From Faecalicatena contorta (GTDB lineage Bacteria > Bacillota > Clostridia > Lachnospirales > Lachnospiraceae), in contig NZ_QGDS01000006.1 in NCBI RefSeq assembly GCF_003149105.1, positions 62,001 through 126,000 on the forward strand: 64,000 nt of DNA. Direction: 5' to 3'. Shown one piece after another: positions 17,517 through 27,183 of this stretch. The position numbers and the translations under genes are program-made. Every line of letters begins with the position of its first letter. Within the stretch, counting starts at the first letter, position 1. A model generated the notes under the pieces. That model saw nothing but the letters and a program-made list of their open reading frames with translations, did not search any database and was not told where the DNA came from.

Positions 17517-19010
17517 ATGAAACTACATATAAACAGAAAGCATGAGATTGGAAAGCGAAATCCAATGATTTATGGTCATTTTATCGAGCATTTCCACCGC
17601 CAGATTTATGGGGGGATTTATGATCCCGGCAATCCACTATCTGACGAAACGGACCTTCGTATGGATGTTCTGGAGGCCATGCAAAGGATAAAAGTTCCGG
17701 TGCTCAGGTGGCCGGGAGGGTGTTTTGTATCTTCCTATCACTGGAAGGATGCTGTTGGAAAGAACAGAAAGCCGCTTTTTGATAAGGCATGGCGGGTGGA
17801 AGACCCAAATACATTTGGTACAGATGAATACATAGAGATGTGCAAAAAGATTGGATGTGAACCATATATCTGTACGAATGCCGGTACGGGGACCCCGGAA
17901 GAAATGAGTGACTGGGTGGAATACTGTAATCTGGAGACGGAAGGGCAGTATGCAAAACAGCGTATTTTTAACGGATATAACGCGCCTCACAGAGTTAAGT
18001 ACTGGAGTATTGGCAACGAGAATTATGGCTTTTGGGAAATTGGCGCCAAGTCTTCCGATGAGTGGGGGCGCCTGGTCAGGGAATCAGCAAAAATGATAAA
18101 GCATGTGGATTCGGAGACAGAGCTGACTGCCGCAGCACTTACAGATTTAGAATGGAATATAAACCTGCTCAAAAACAGCGGACAGTTTCTGGATTGGATA
18201 TCCATTCATGAGTATTGGGACGGCATCCAGCAGAATAATGATTATGCAGATTATGAAGCAGTTATGGCGTATACAAATCTGACGGAGCATTCTATACAGA
18301 AGGTACGGGGACTTTTGATGGCGATGGGCCTGGATAAAAAGATAAAGATTGCATTCGATGAATGGAATCTGAGAGGGTGGTATCACCCCAATGTTCATAC
18401 CATCCGTCAGGGGATTATGAAAGAAGAGTATCTGTATCCACGGGATGAAAATGATGATAATACGAAATATACAATGGCAGATGCAGTATTTACAGCCTGC
18501 TTCCTGAATGCATTAAACCGGAACTGCGATATTGTAGGGATGGCGAATTTTGCTCCTATTGTAAATACCAGAGGGTGCATTTATACATATGAGAATGGGA
18601 TTGTGCTCAGAAGCACATACCATGTGTTTGATTTGTATGTGAATTATATGGGCGATATTGTATTGAATGCATGGTGTGAAGATGTGGAGAAGATGAACGT
18701 ATATAACAAAGCGGGAGAACGGGAAGAAACAGATGTGCTTGATATTGCAGCAACAGCCTTTAGTAACAGGGAAGGCTTCGCCATAGCGGTTGTAAATAAA
18801 AGTGATTCAGAAGAAAAGAGACTCGGCCTGGAGCTGGAAGCTTCCGGGGATGTACAGTTCCATTATATTTCAGGGGACAGTACAGAGGCTTATAATGATG
18901 TGGGTCATGATGCTGTGACATTAGAACATACAAAGCTGGGCCCATATAAACCGGGAATGAGTGTTGCACTGAAGCCCCATATGGCAGGGGTGATTCGAAT
19001 CGGCTGTTAA
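17517..19010 (+). CDS. GH51 alpha-L-arabinofuranosidase (first copy)
   Basis: A 497-residue cytoplasmic retaining glycosidase that releases terminal arabinofuranose. The (beta/alpha)8 barrel shows the acid/base Glu168 in GNENYGFW and the nucleophile Glu282 in AFDEWN. WPGGCFVSSYHWKD and MIYGHFIEHFHRQIYGGIYDP near the N terminus are family signatures. A C-terminal beta-sandwich completes it. The ATG at 17517 is preferred, with AGAGGAG 7 bases upstream, over TTG 17499. There is no signal peptide, fitting hydrolysis of imported oligosaccharides. It differs enough from the second copy to suggest another linkage preference. Confidence 0.93.
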   Translation: MKLHINRKHEIGKRNPMIYGHFIEHFHRQIYGGIYDPGNPLSDETDLRMDVLEAMQRIKVPVLRWPGGCFVSSYHWKDAVGKNRKPLFDKAWRVEDPNTFGTDEYIEMCKKIGCEPYICTNAGTGTPEEMSDWVEYCNLETEGQYAKQRIFNGYNAPHRVKYWSIGNENYGFWEIGAKSSDEWGRLVRESAKMIKHVDSETELTAAALTDLEWNINLLKNSGQFLDWISIHEYWDGIQQNNDYADYEAVMAYTNLTEHSIQKVRGLLMAMGLDKKIKIAFDEWNLRGWYHPNVHTIRQGIMKEEYLYPRDENDDNTKYTMADAVFTACFLNALNRNCDIVGMANFAPIVNTRGCIYTYENGIVLRSTYHVFDLYVNYMGDIVLNAWCEDVEKMNVYNKAGEREETDVLDIAATAFSNREGFAIAVVNKSDSEEKRLGLELEASGDVQFHYISGDSTEAYNDVGHDAVTLEHTKLGPYKPGMSVALKPHMAGVIRIGC

Positions 19011-19106
19011 ACGGGGATCGGAGGGGTGCAGGGTGAACCCGGATAACAGGGAGTCTTTTTTTACTAGAATATTCAGCAAATATTATCCAAAGGAAGAACG
19101 GGATAA

Positions 19107-20654
<1,548 letters not shown>

Positions 20655-20698
20655 TTTACAGTGAGAAAACGGAGATTTTCTTTATAAAAGGAGAAGCT

Positions 20699-21784
20699 AT
20701 GTGTGCACAGCCAAAATACATTGAGATATTCGAATGGATTAAACAGCAGATAGACATTGGGAATTTAAAACCGGGAGAGCGGATGTATTCTGAAAAGGAG
20801 CTGGTTGAACTCTTTTCTGTAAGCCGCCAGACGGTAAGGCATGCAATTTCAAAGCTGGAATATGAGGATATTGTAGTGAAAAGGCGTGGAAGCGGAACAT
20901 ATATCAGGAAAGCAGACAGCGGTGCTGAACCGTCCGGCAGTATGCAGATAGCAGTAGTAACAACCTATGTTGATGATTATATTTTTCCCAGAATCATTCA
21001 GGAAATCCAACATACGATTGCCAGAGAAGGTTATATGATGCAGCTGATGTTTACAAACAATTCTGTAGAAAAAGAACGGGAAATCTTAAATCAGCTTATA
21101 GAAGAAAACAATGTAGCTGGAATGATTATAGAACCGACTAAGAGTGCACTCCCAAATCCCAATATTCCTCTTTTTGAAAAACTGGCCTGCAGAGGAGTCC
21201 CGGTGGTATTTTTAAATTCTTACTATCCCCAGCTTGAGGTGCCCCGTGTAGTTCTTGATGATATACTGGCCGGAAAGCTGGCTACGAAATACCTGATTTC
21301 AAAGGGGCATAAGAATATAGGAGCTATATTCAAGTCGGATGATGGGCAGGGGCTGCGGAGGTATTATGGATATGTGGAGGCGCTTTTAGAGGCGGGGTTA
21401 TCTTTCAGAGAATCTCATATTATATGGGTATCAACTGAGGATATCAGCCGTATGAAGCAGGATGAGGACAGATATTTAAACAGAATGAATGGGAATACGG
21501 CTTATGTGTGCTATAACGATAAGATTGCATATGAACTGATGGAAATTTACTCATCTCATCATATCTCTGTACCAGAGGACATTTCTATTGTGGGGATTGA
21601 TGATGCAGATATTGCCAAGAGATCCAGGGTGATGCTCACGACGATGAAAAACCCGGTACGGGAACTTGGCCGGGAGGCTGCAGCTATCATACTGAATATG
21701 ATTAGGGGAGAAGAGGCCGCTATGAGTTACAATGCGGTACCGGTGTTAATAGAACGGGATTCTGTGGCGAGTAAAATAAGCTGA
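20699..21784 (+). CDS. araR: AraR-like regulator (GntR HTH plus LacI effector domain)
   Basis: A 361-residue repressor. Residues 1-70 are a GntR winged helix (GERMYSEKELVELFSVSRQT and VKRRGSGTYIRK). Residues of about 80-355 are a LacI-type sugar-binding domain (IAVVTTYVDDYIFP, DISIVGIDDADIAK). This exact fusion defines AraR, the arabinose-sensing repressor of Firmicutes. It ends the arabinofuranosidase operon and would sense released arabinose. Two different regulators, this one and the ArsR fusion at 12902-13882, therefore bracket the operon. Confidence 0.85.
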   Translation: MCAQPKYIEIFEWIKQQIDIGNLKPGERMYSEKELVELFSVSRQTVRHAISKLEYEDIVVKRRGSGTYIRKADSGAEPSGSMQIAVVTTYVDDYIFPRIIQEIQHTIAREGYMMQLMFTNNSVEKEREILNQLIEENNVAGMIIEPTKSALPNPNIPLFEKLACRGVPVVFLNSYYPQLEVPRVVLDDILAGKLATKYLISKGHKNIGAIFKSDDGQGLRRYYGYVEALLEAGLSFRESHIIWVSTEDISRMKQDEDRYLNRMNGNTAYVCYNDKIAYELMEIYSSHHISVPEDISIVGIDDADIAKRSRVMLTTMKNPVRELGREAAAIILNMIRGEEAAMSYNAVPVLIERDSVASKIS

Positions 21785-21883
21785 TGACAGGAAATCCAGG
21801 CAGCGGGTAATTCAGCGTATTCGGCTCAGAAACAACGGTTGACTGGTCCGTTATCGGTGACAGAAAAGAGCTGGATATTTTAG

Positions 21884-21913
21884 GGGCGCAGTGTAAGACT
21901 GCGCCCTTCCTTT
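21884..21913 (+). terminator. Terminator between araR and the convergent ABC-2 genes
   Basis: A GC-rich 9-bp perfect stem (GGGCGCAGT with ACTGCGCCC, 21884-21892 and 21898-21906) with a 5-base loop, then TTCCTTT. It sits 10 bases before the minus-strand permease stop and may act in both directions. Confidence 0.75.
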
Positions 21914-21915
21914 GG

Positions 21916-22659
21916 TTATTCCCACTTAAAAAAGCGAATAGAAATAGTAACACATATTACAGCAATTATAATCATCACAATTACTGGAATAAAAACGCTG
22001 GATATCGGCAATCCGAGTGAAGCAGCTTTGAGGAGCTTTATTCCTTGTGTTAACGGCAATATATCTGCTGCTTTTTGAAGTGTAACGGGCATCACTTCGT
22101 AAGGAAGAGTAGCACCTGAAAAGAGAAGCATTGGAAAATACAGCAGGCTGGCAGCAACACCTGCTATTTTTGTGTTTGGTGCAATTCCTCCTACCAACAG
22201 CCCTATGCTGAACATTGACAGCATAACAAGCAAATATGCTCCTAAAAATTCCAGCCATGAACCTTGCAGCTGATAGCCGAAAAAAATTGCTCCTGCTGCA
22301 TAAACAAGGATAAGTGAAGCAATGGAATAAAGCGCATAAATAACAAGCTGTACCGTTAAGATAAGAGCGGGGCTGACAGGTGTTACCTTGAACCTTTTTA
22401 ATATTTTTCTGCTCCGGTAATCAGATACGACAAGGGGAAGTCCCATTACACCTCCGGCGCAAACGGCAATCGTTGACACTGCGCCAAAAGACTGGTCCAA
22501 AAAAGTGTATCCCGCACCGTCAAAAGCCGGCTTGTTTCCGAACACTGATCCCAAAATAATAACAACAGCAACAGGCATACAGATAGCAAAAATAAACATA
22601 TCCATCCCGCGGAGAGATAACCTTATTTCCGTTTTCAACAGAGCTCTAAATGCTTTCAT
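21916..22659 (-). CDS. ABC-2 type exporter permease
   Basis: A 247-residue integral membrane protein with six hydrophobic helices of the ABC2_membrane family, which forms drug, antibiotic or lipid exporters. Typical segments are GVMGLPLVVSDYRSRKILKRF and LPLTQGIKLLKA. Its start overlaps the end of the ATPase gene by 14 bases, so translation is coupled. The exported compound is not known. Confidence 0.9.
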   Translation of the reverse strand: MKAFRALLKTEIRLSLRGMDMFIFAICMPVAVVIILGSVFGNKPAFDGAGYTFLDQSFGAVSTIAVCAGGVMGLPLVVSDYRSRKILKRFKVTPVSPALILTVQLVIYALYSIASLILVYAAGAIFFGYQLQGSWLEFLGAYLLVMLSMFSIGLLVGGIAPNTKIAGVAASLLYFPMLLFSGATLPYEVMPVTLQKAADILPLTQGIKLLKAASLGLPISSVFIPVIVMIIIAVICVTISIRFFKWE

Positions 22660-23377
22660 TTTCTACCTCCTCGTCTGTGTACCAAAGATATGCGTCCTCC
22701 AATTTTTCATATGGGCTGGCTTCAATGGCCTCTTGTACTGTTCCATAAAAAATACTTTCTCCTCTTTTTAAAATCATGATTTTGTCACAAAGCGTTTCCA
22801 CCTCGTCCATGAAATGAGAGGCTAATAGAATCGTAATGCCTTTTGCTTTTAAGGCGGAAAGTCTTTTCCAGACATCCCTCCGAGCCTTGGCGTCCAAGCC
22901 TGTAGTCAGCTCATCCAGGAATACGATGTCAGGATTTGGAATTAGTGCAAGCACAATGAAAAGCCGTTGCTTCTGGCCTCCAGACAACTCACTGACAAGG
23001 CTTTTGCGCTTTTCAAAAAGCCCAAATTGTTTTAGAAGAGTGCCATAATCCAGAGAGTTTTTGTAAAGAGAAGCAGTGACCTCACAAAGTTCAGCCACCT
23101 TTATTTTGTCCTGATAGTTCGCTTCCTGAAATTGAACGCCGACTCTCTCAAACAATTTTTTCCGCTCTTTCTGCGGATTCATTCCCAGAATGGATACTGT
23201 TCCGCTATCTTGTTTCTTTGTTCCTAAAATGCATTCAATTGTGGTGCTTTTGCCTGCACCATTTGCACCCAGCAAACCAAATACGTCCCCGCGGCAAATG
23301 GAGAAATTGATATTTTCCACTGCTTTGACATGGGCGTAAGATTTGCATAGGTTCTTTACCTCAATCGTTGTTTCCAT
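22646..23377 (-). CDS. ABC-2 exporter ATP-binding protein
   Basis: A 243-residue ATPase: Walker A GANGAGKST, signature LSGGQKQRL, Walker B IVFLDELTTG with an aspartate-glutamate pair in the expected place, and a switch His in ASHFMDE. It drives the permease encoded next to it. The ATG at 23377 has AAGGAGGG upstream; the longer frame to 23422 begins with a low-complexity stretch and no ribosome site. A MerR gene precedes it on the same strand, and a copy of the merR upstream repeat lies ahead of it. Confidence 0.93.
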   Translation of the reverse strand: METTIEVKNLCKSYAHVKAVENINFSICRGDVFGLLGANGAGKSTTIECILGTKKQDSGTVSILGMNPQKERKKLFERVGVQFQEANYQDKIKVAELCEVTASLYKNSLDYGTLLKQFGLFEKRKSLVSELSGGQKQRLFIVLALIPNPDIVFLDELTTGLDAKARRDVWKRLSALKAKGITILLASHFMDEVETLCDKIMILKRGESIFYGTVQEAIEASPYEKLEDAYLWYTDEEVENESI

Positions 23378-23428
23378 GTGATGAAATCCCTCCTTTTTTT
23401 CTTTGCAGAAAAAGAATAACACCAGAAC

Positions 23429-23455
23429 AAAGTCTGGTGTTAAAGTGTAGGGTTT
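23429..23455 (-). promoter_or_regulatory. MerR operator-like repeat ahead of the ABC exporter
   Basis: A 27-bp sequence identical at 25 positions to 24243-24269, the region upstream of merR. It overlaps the last codons and stop of merR, and lies about 50-75 bases upstream of the exporter start. It also forms half of a perfect AACACCAGA/TCTGGTGTT inverted repeat with 23418-23426, which may act as a merR terminator. Confidence 0.6.
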
Positions 23456-24201
23456 GCCGGAAATTGTTTTTTCATTTTATAAAGGTGGCTGAGCATAATT
23501 TTTGCGTTTTGCTCCGCATACTGTAATGATGTCAGCAGCTTGTCGCATACAGAAATAATATCATCATTTTCCTTTGGGGTGTCAATCACTAGCCGAATAT
23601 CTGCTCCGGGATTTTGAGATAGGGTATTCAGCATTCGTAAGATGGCTGAAAGAGAGTAATTTGCACAACGCAGGGAACGTATGATTTTCAGCCGCCGAAT
23701 GTCTTCATCGGTATAAACACGATAGCCATTTTGTTTTCGCTTTACTGTAAGCAGGCCGTTCATTTCCCAATTTCTTAAAGTGTCCATTGAAATTTGCAAA
23801 TAATCCGCTGCTTCTTTTCTGCTTAAAGACACAGCGCTTGCTTCCCGCCTGTCACCTGATAACAACTTTTCGGTAATTGCTATGGCTTCTTCGGCATTTT
23901 CTTGCTCGTTTCGAATCTGCTGCAAATAGTGTTTTGTTAAAGAAATTGCCTTGGCAAAATCTCCGAGTGCAGAGGTTTTGATAATAGTAATTGCTTGTTT
24001 TCTCAGGCCATTTTGCAGGACTTCAATCTTTAGAGCAATTCTTGCGAATTTAATCTGCTCCATATGAAAATCCGTGAAGACACGATAGCCGTTTTTTTTA
24101 CGCTTTGGCCTAGGTATCAGTTCAAGCTCCTCATATAGCCGCACTGTATTGGGATGGATTCCAATACTATGCGCAATTTCGGATGTCTTATAAGTATTCA
24201 T
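23440..24201 (-). CDS. MerR-family regulator with two tandem HTH domains
   Basis: A 253-residue activator with two MerR DNA-binding units in one chain: residues 1-75 (YKTSEIAHSIGIHPNTVRLYEELELI, NGYRVFTD) and about 130-200 (LSRKEAADYLQISMDTLRNWEMNGLL, NGYRVYTD). A helical dimerisation region follows each. Such doubled MerR proteins are seen beside ABC-2 exporters in Clostridia. The ATG at 24201 has GGCGGTG upstream; an ATG at 24216 lacks one. It probably controls itself and the exporter through the duplicated upstream repeat. The inducer is unknown. Confidence 0.88.
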   Translation of the reverse strand: MNTYKTSEIAHSIGIHPNTVRLYEELELIPRPKRKKNGYRVFTDFHMEQIKFARIALKIEVLQNGLRKQAITIIKTSALGDFAKAISLTKHYLQQIRNEQENAEEAIAITEKLLSGDRREASAVSLSRKEAADYLQISMDTLRNWEMNGLLTVKRKQNGYRVYTDEDIRRLKIIRSLRCANYSLSAILRMLNTLSQNPGADIRLVIDTPKENDDIISVCDKLLTSLQYAEQNAKIMLSHLYKMKKQFPANPTL

Positions 24202-24242
24202 AAATATCACCGCCATTCTATTGCACAATAATACCACATATT

Positions 24243-24269
24243 AAAGTCTGGTGTTATAGTGGAGGGTTT
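24243..24269 (-). promoter_or_regulatory. MerR operator-like repeat upstream of merR
   Basis: First copy of the 27-bp repeat (see 23429-23455), 42 bases before the merR start. On the minus strand it reads ACCCTCCACTATAACACC, which contains TATAAC as a possible -10. Confidence 0.6.
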
Positions 24270-24386
24270 TAATTGTAACTTATGAAAACAAAAAGAGCAA
24301 GCATGTGAAAATTATAATATTAATAGATGTTGTTTTAATGACGTGTAAGGTGTGACGTGGTATTATATGATATAAATAATATCTTA

Positions 24387-24405
24387 TTGAACGTTAGTAG
24401 TTCAA
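24387..24405. repeat. 19-bp palindromic motif, copy A
   Basis: TTGAACGTTAGTAGTTCAA, with TTGAAC/GTTCAA arms around a 7-base centre. The exact reverse complement is at 31285-31303, and near-copies are at 31317-31335 and 57674-57692. Here it lies about 85 bases upstream of the DUF5714 gene, and TTGAAC could serve as its -35 element. Confidence 0.7.
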
Positions 24406-24489
24406 GAAGCATACCTTATTGACGAATGGTGTGAAATGCCAATCAGTTATTTAGAAATAAATTATCAGTCTATAGGAGATTAGGTTGAA

Positions 24490-25221
24490 ATGAAAGAAAC
24501 AGGCAGATTAAAAAGAAAAGCAAATGCGTGTCTTATTTGCGGTGAAGAACTTCAATATTTAGAAAAAGCAGAGTTAATGGCGTGTGTGGTATGTAATACA
24601 GAGCATTTAAGTAATGCAAAATGTGCAGGCGGTCACTATGTTTGTGATGAATGTCATAGTAAAAAGGGAATAAAAGAAATCATCAATGTCTGTCATAACA
24701 GTAAATCCAGAAACCCTATTGAAATAGCCAGAAGCATTATGACTTATCCCTATATTTATATGCATGGCCCCGAGCACCATATACTGGTAGGAGCCAGTCT
24801 GCTGACAGCTTACGCGAACAGCGGCGGAGATATTAATCTGGAAAGCGCGTTATCAGAGATGGAGGTACGTGGAAAGCAGGTGCCGGGTGGTTTTTGTGGT
24901 TTGTATGGGTGCTGCGGAGCAGCGGTAAGTACCGGAATATATTACAGTATCATTACTGAATGTACACCATTAAAAAAAGAAGAGTGGCAGAAATCTAATC
25001 TTATGACTGCTGCTGCATTGACTGCAATTGCCCGGCATGGAGGCCCAAGGTGTTGTAAACGGGATTCCTTCTTGGCCATCAAAGAAGCGGCGGCATACAC
25101 AGAAAAGAATAGCGGGATTAAGATGGAGCTGCCAGAACGCATTGCCTGTGGATTTTTCAAAGAAAACAATGAGTGTTTAAAAGAGGAATGTCTGTTCTAT
25201 CCTGCCAATGTTCAGGCATAA
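24490..25221 (+). CDS. DUF5714-like cysteine-rich protein
   Basis: A 243-residue protein with a zinc-ribbon-like start (CLICGEELQYL...CVVCNT, then CAGGHYVCDECH) and a conserved core IYMHGPEHHILVGASLLTAYAN, followed by GGFCGLYGCCGAAVSTGI and GGPRCCKRDSF. Many Cys and His residues suggest metal or Fe-S binding. The family is of unknown function (DUF5714) and occurs in anaerobes. It is separated from the arsenic operon by a new promoter, so a role in arsenic handling is only suggested by position. AGGAG is upstream of the ATG. Confidence 0.75.
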   Translation: MKETGRLKRKANACLICGEELQYLEKAELMACVVCNTEHLSNAKCAGGHYVCDECHSKKGIKEIINVCHNSKSRNPIEIARSIMTYPYIYMHGPEHHILVGASLLTAYANSGGDINLESALSEMEVRGKQVPGGFCGLYGCCGAAVSTGIYYSIITECTPLKKEEWQKSNLMTAAALTAIARHGGPRCCKRDSFLAIKEAAAYTEKNSGIKMELPERIACGFFKENNECLKEECLFYPANVQA

Positions 25222-25241
25222 AATAAAAATGTGAATACATA

Positions 25242-25292
25242 TTGACATATATCAATATGAATGATAATGTTTACATATCGATATATATCGAT
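25242..25292 (+). promoter_or_regulatory. arsR promoter and ArsR operator
   Basis: TTGACA (25242-25247) is followed by GATAAT (25263-25268) at a short 15-base spacing. Downstream lies ATCGATATATATCGAT (25277-25292), a perfect 16-bp palindrome just before the arsR ribosome site. The related ATCGACGAATGTCGAT at 25654-25669 precedes acr3. These fit ArsR sites released by arsenite. Confidence 0.75.
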
Positions 25293-25305
25293 GCGAGGTA
25301 AAACC

Positions 25306-25608
25306 ATGGAAAAATATTTAAGAGAAACTGCGAAGATATATAAAGCATTTTGTGATGAAAATAGATTATACATCTTAGAACTTTTAACCGAAGGTGAGCA
25401 TTGCGCCTGTGAGTTACTGGAGAAGCTGCAGATTAGTCAGTCTACGCTGTCGCACCATATGAAGATATTAACTGATGCCCAGGTTGTGCGGGGCCGCAGA
25501 GATGGAAAGTGGATGTATTATACCATCGACAAGGAGGGCATCAGAAAGGCACAAAAACTTTTGGAAACATTTACTGAAGTTAAAAATAGAAAAGCAGATT
25601 GTAGATAA
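25306..25608 (+). CDS. arsR: Arsenic-responsive ArsR repressor
   Basis: A 100-residue winged-helix repressor. The metalloid site is ELLTEGEHCACELLEKL, with the Cys pair of the ELCxCDL type, and the recognition helix is SQSTLSHHMKILTDAQVV. Arsenite or antimonite binding releases it from DNA. The ATG at 25306 has GCGAGGT upstream. It is the first gene of the arsenic operon. A terminator-like hairpin and a second operator separate it from acr3. Confidence 0.95.
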   Translation: MEKYLRETAKIYKAFCDENRLYILELLTEGEHCACELLEKLQISQSTLSHHMKILTDAQVVRGRRDGKWMYYTIDKEGIRKAQKLLETFTEVKNRKADCR

Positions 25609-25614
25609 TGTAAT

Positions 25615-25641
25615 AAAAAAGGCTGTCAGGCAGCCTTTTTT
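25615..25641 (+). terminator. Terminator between arsR and acr3
   Basis: AAAAAAGGCTG (25615-25625) pairs with CAGCCTTTTTT (25631-25641) and ends in T residues. It may limit read-through so that arsR can be expressed alone, with acr3 and downstream genes raised on induction. Confidence 0.85.
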
Positions 25642-25653
25642 GAAAAAGCACAT

Positions 25654-25669
25654 ATCGACGAATGTCGAT
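25654..25669. promoter_or_regulatory. Second ArsR-type operator upstream of acr3
   Basis: ATCGAC-GAAT-GTCGAT, perfect 6-bp arms, matches the arms of the arsR operator. It lies 39 bases upstream of the acr3 start. Confidence 0.6.
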
Positions 25670-25708
25670 TTGATGCGGACAAATATTTTAATTAAAGGAG
25701 CAGAGAGT

Positions 25709-26767
25709 ATGAGTAAACAAAAAGTAGAAGGAATTGGATTCTTTGAAAAGTATCTTACGCTTTGGGTAATCATCTGCATGGCAGTGGGAATCCTGATTAG
25801 TCAGTTTCTACCTGCTATACCAGAGTTTTTGGGGCGGTTCGAATATGCCAATGTATCAATACCGATGGCGGTTCTGATTTGGCTGATGATTTATCCTATG
25901 ATGATGAAAGTTGATTTTAAGAGCGTCCGGAATGTTGGGAAAAATCCGAAGGGACTATTTGTTACGTGGGTTGCTAACTGGCTGATAAAGCCATTTACCA
26001 TGTTTGGAATAGCGGTGTTTTTCTTTTACATTGTTTTTAAGAATGTTATTCCGTCAGATTTAGCAAAAGATTATTTGGCTGGTGCAGTGCTTTTAGGAGC
26101 AGCCCCCTGCACAGCAATGGTTTTTGTATGGAGCTATCTGACGAAAGGAAATGCCGCATATACCGTAGTGCAGGTTGCGACAAATGATTTGATTATACTT
26201 TTTGCTTTTGTACCGATTGTAAAATTCTTATTGGGTATAAGTAATGTAGCTGTACCGTGGAACACATTAATTCTCTCGGTGGTATTGTTTGTTGTGATAC
26301 CTCTCGGCGGAGGAGTATTAACAAGATCTTTGGTTACAAAGAAGAAGGGAGAGGAGTATTTTCAGTATCAGTTCATTCCTAAATTCAGTAATACAACTGT
26401 AACAGGATTATTATTGACGCTGGTTATCATTTTCTCATTTCAAGGAGATATGATATTATCTAATCCGCTGCATATTGTGCTCATAGCAATTCCTCTGGTC
26501 ATTCAGACAGTACTTATATTTTTTATCGCTTACGGTGCAAGTAAAGTATTAAAGCTGCCACATGATGTTGCAGCGCCGGCCGGAATGATAGGAGCATCTA
26601 ATTTTTTTGAATTGGCGGTGGCAGTGGCAATAGCCATATTTGGGATGACTTCACCGGCAGCACTGGCAACTACGGTAGGGGTTTTGGTGGAAGTACCGGT
26701 AATGTTGGTTCTCGTGAAAATAGCAAATAACACGAGAGGATGGTTTCGGGAAGAGCACAAAATATAA
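25709..26767 (+). CDS. acr3: Arsenite efflux transporter Acr3
   Basis: A 352-residue membrane protein with ten hydrophobic helices of the ACR3/bile-acid-symporter family, which expels arsenite. Diagnostic segments are YPMMMKVDF, LGAAPCTAMVFVWSYLTKG (with the essential Cys) and GASNFFELAVAVAI. The ATG at 25709 was chosen with AAAGGAG upstream; the open frame extends much further 5' through the terminator but is not coding there. With ArsA it may act as an ATP-driven pump. Confidence 0.96.
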   Translation: MSKQKVEGIGFFEKYLTLWVIICMAVGILISQFLPAIPEFLGRFEYANVSIPMAVLIWLMIYPMMMKVDFKSVRNVGKNPKGLFVTWVANWLIKPFTMFGIAVFFFYIVFKNVIPSDLAKDYLAGAVLLGAAPCTAMVFVWSYLTKGNAAYTVVQVATNDLIILFAFVPIVKFLLGISNVAVPWNTLILSVVLFVVIPLGGGVLTRSLVTKKKGEEYFQYQFIPKFSNTTVTGLLLTLVIIFSFQGDMILSNPLHIVLIAIPLVIQTVLIFFIAYGASKVLKLPHDVAAPAGMIGASNFFELAVAVAIAIFGMTSPAALATTVGVLVEVPVMLVLVKIANNTRGWFREEHKI

Positions 26768-26793
26768 AAATATAGGAAGAGAGGGTATTTATT

Positions 26794-27183
26794 ATGAAAG
26801 AAATGAAGATTTATGAACCGGCAATGTGCTGTGAAACAGGTATCTGTGGTGTTGGGGTCGATACCGAGTTACTGCGGATATCAACAGTAGTTAACAATTT
26901 GAGGAATAATGGGGTTAGCGTACAACGTTTTAACTTGACTAATTTCCCTCAGGAATTTATAAGCAATGCTGACATCAATAAGCTGATTATGGGGGATGGT
27001 GTAGATTCGCTTCCGGCTACAGTGGTAGATGGAAAGATAGTGAAAACGAAGAAATATCCGACAAACGATGAAATCATAGAGATGCTTCAGATTCCGAAAG
27101 ATTATTTGGACGGGGAAACATCTGAACAGTCTGAAGAATGTAAATGCGGAAATGAATGTGATTACGAAGGGGAATGTTGTTAA
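26794..27183 (+). CDS. arsD: Arsenic metallochaperone ArsD
   Basis: A 129-residue protein that carries arsenite to ArsA. The conserved Cys12, Cys13 and Cys18 (MCCETGIC) form the As(III) site. The C terminus is rich in Cys (ECKCGNECDYEGECC), adding possible vicinal sites. The stop codon overlaps the start of arsA in TAATG, so translation is coupled. Confidence 0.95.
   Translation: MKEMKIYEPAMCCETGICGVGVDTELLRISTVVNNLRNNGVSVQRFNLTNFPQEFISNADINKLIMGDGVDSLPATVVDGKIVKTKKYPTNDEIIEMLQIPKDYLDGETSEQSEECKCGNECDYEGECC

Noticed and set aside
25475-25708. N-terminal extension of Acr3 by 78 residues
   Set aside because: The extra frame runs through arsR, a terminator and an operator; the ribosome site and family alignment place the start at 25709.
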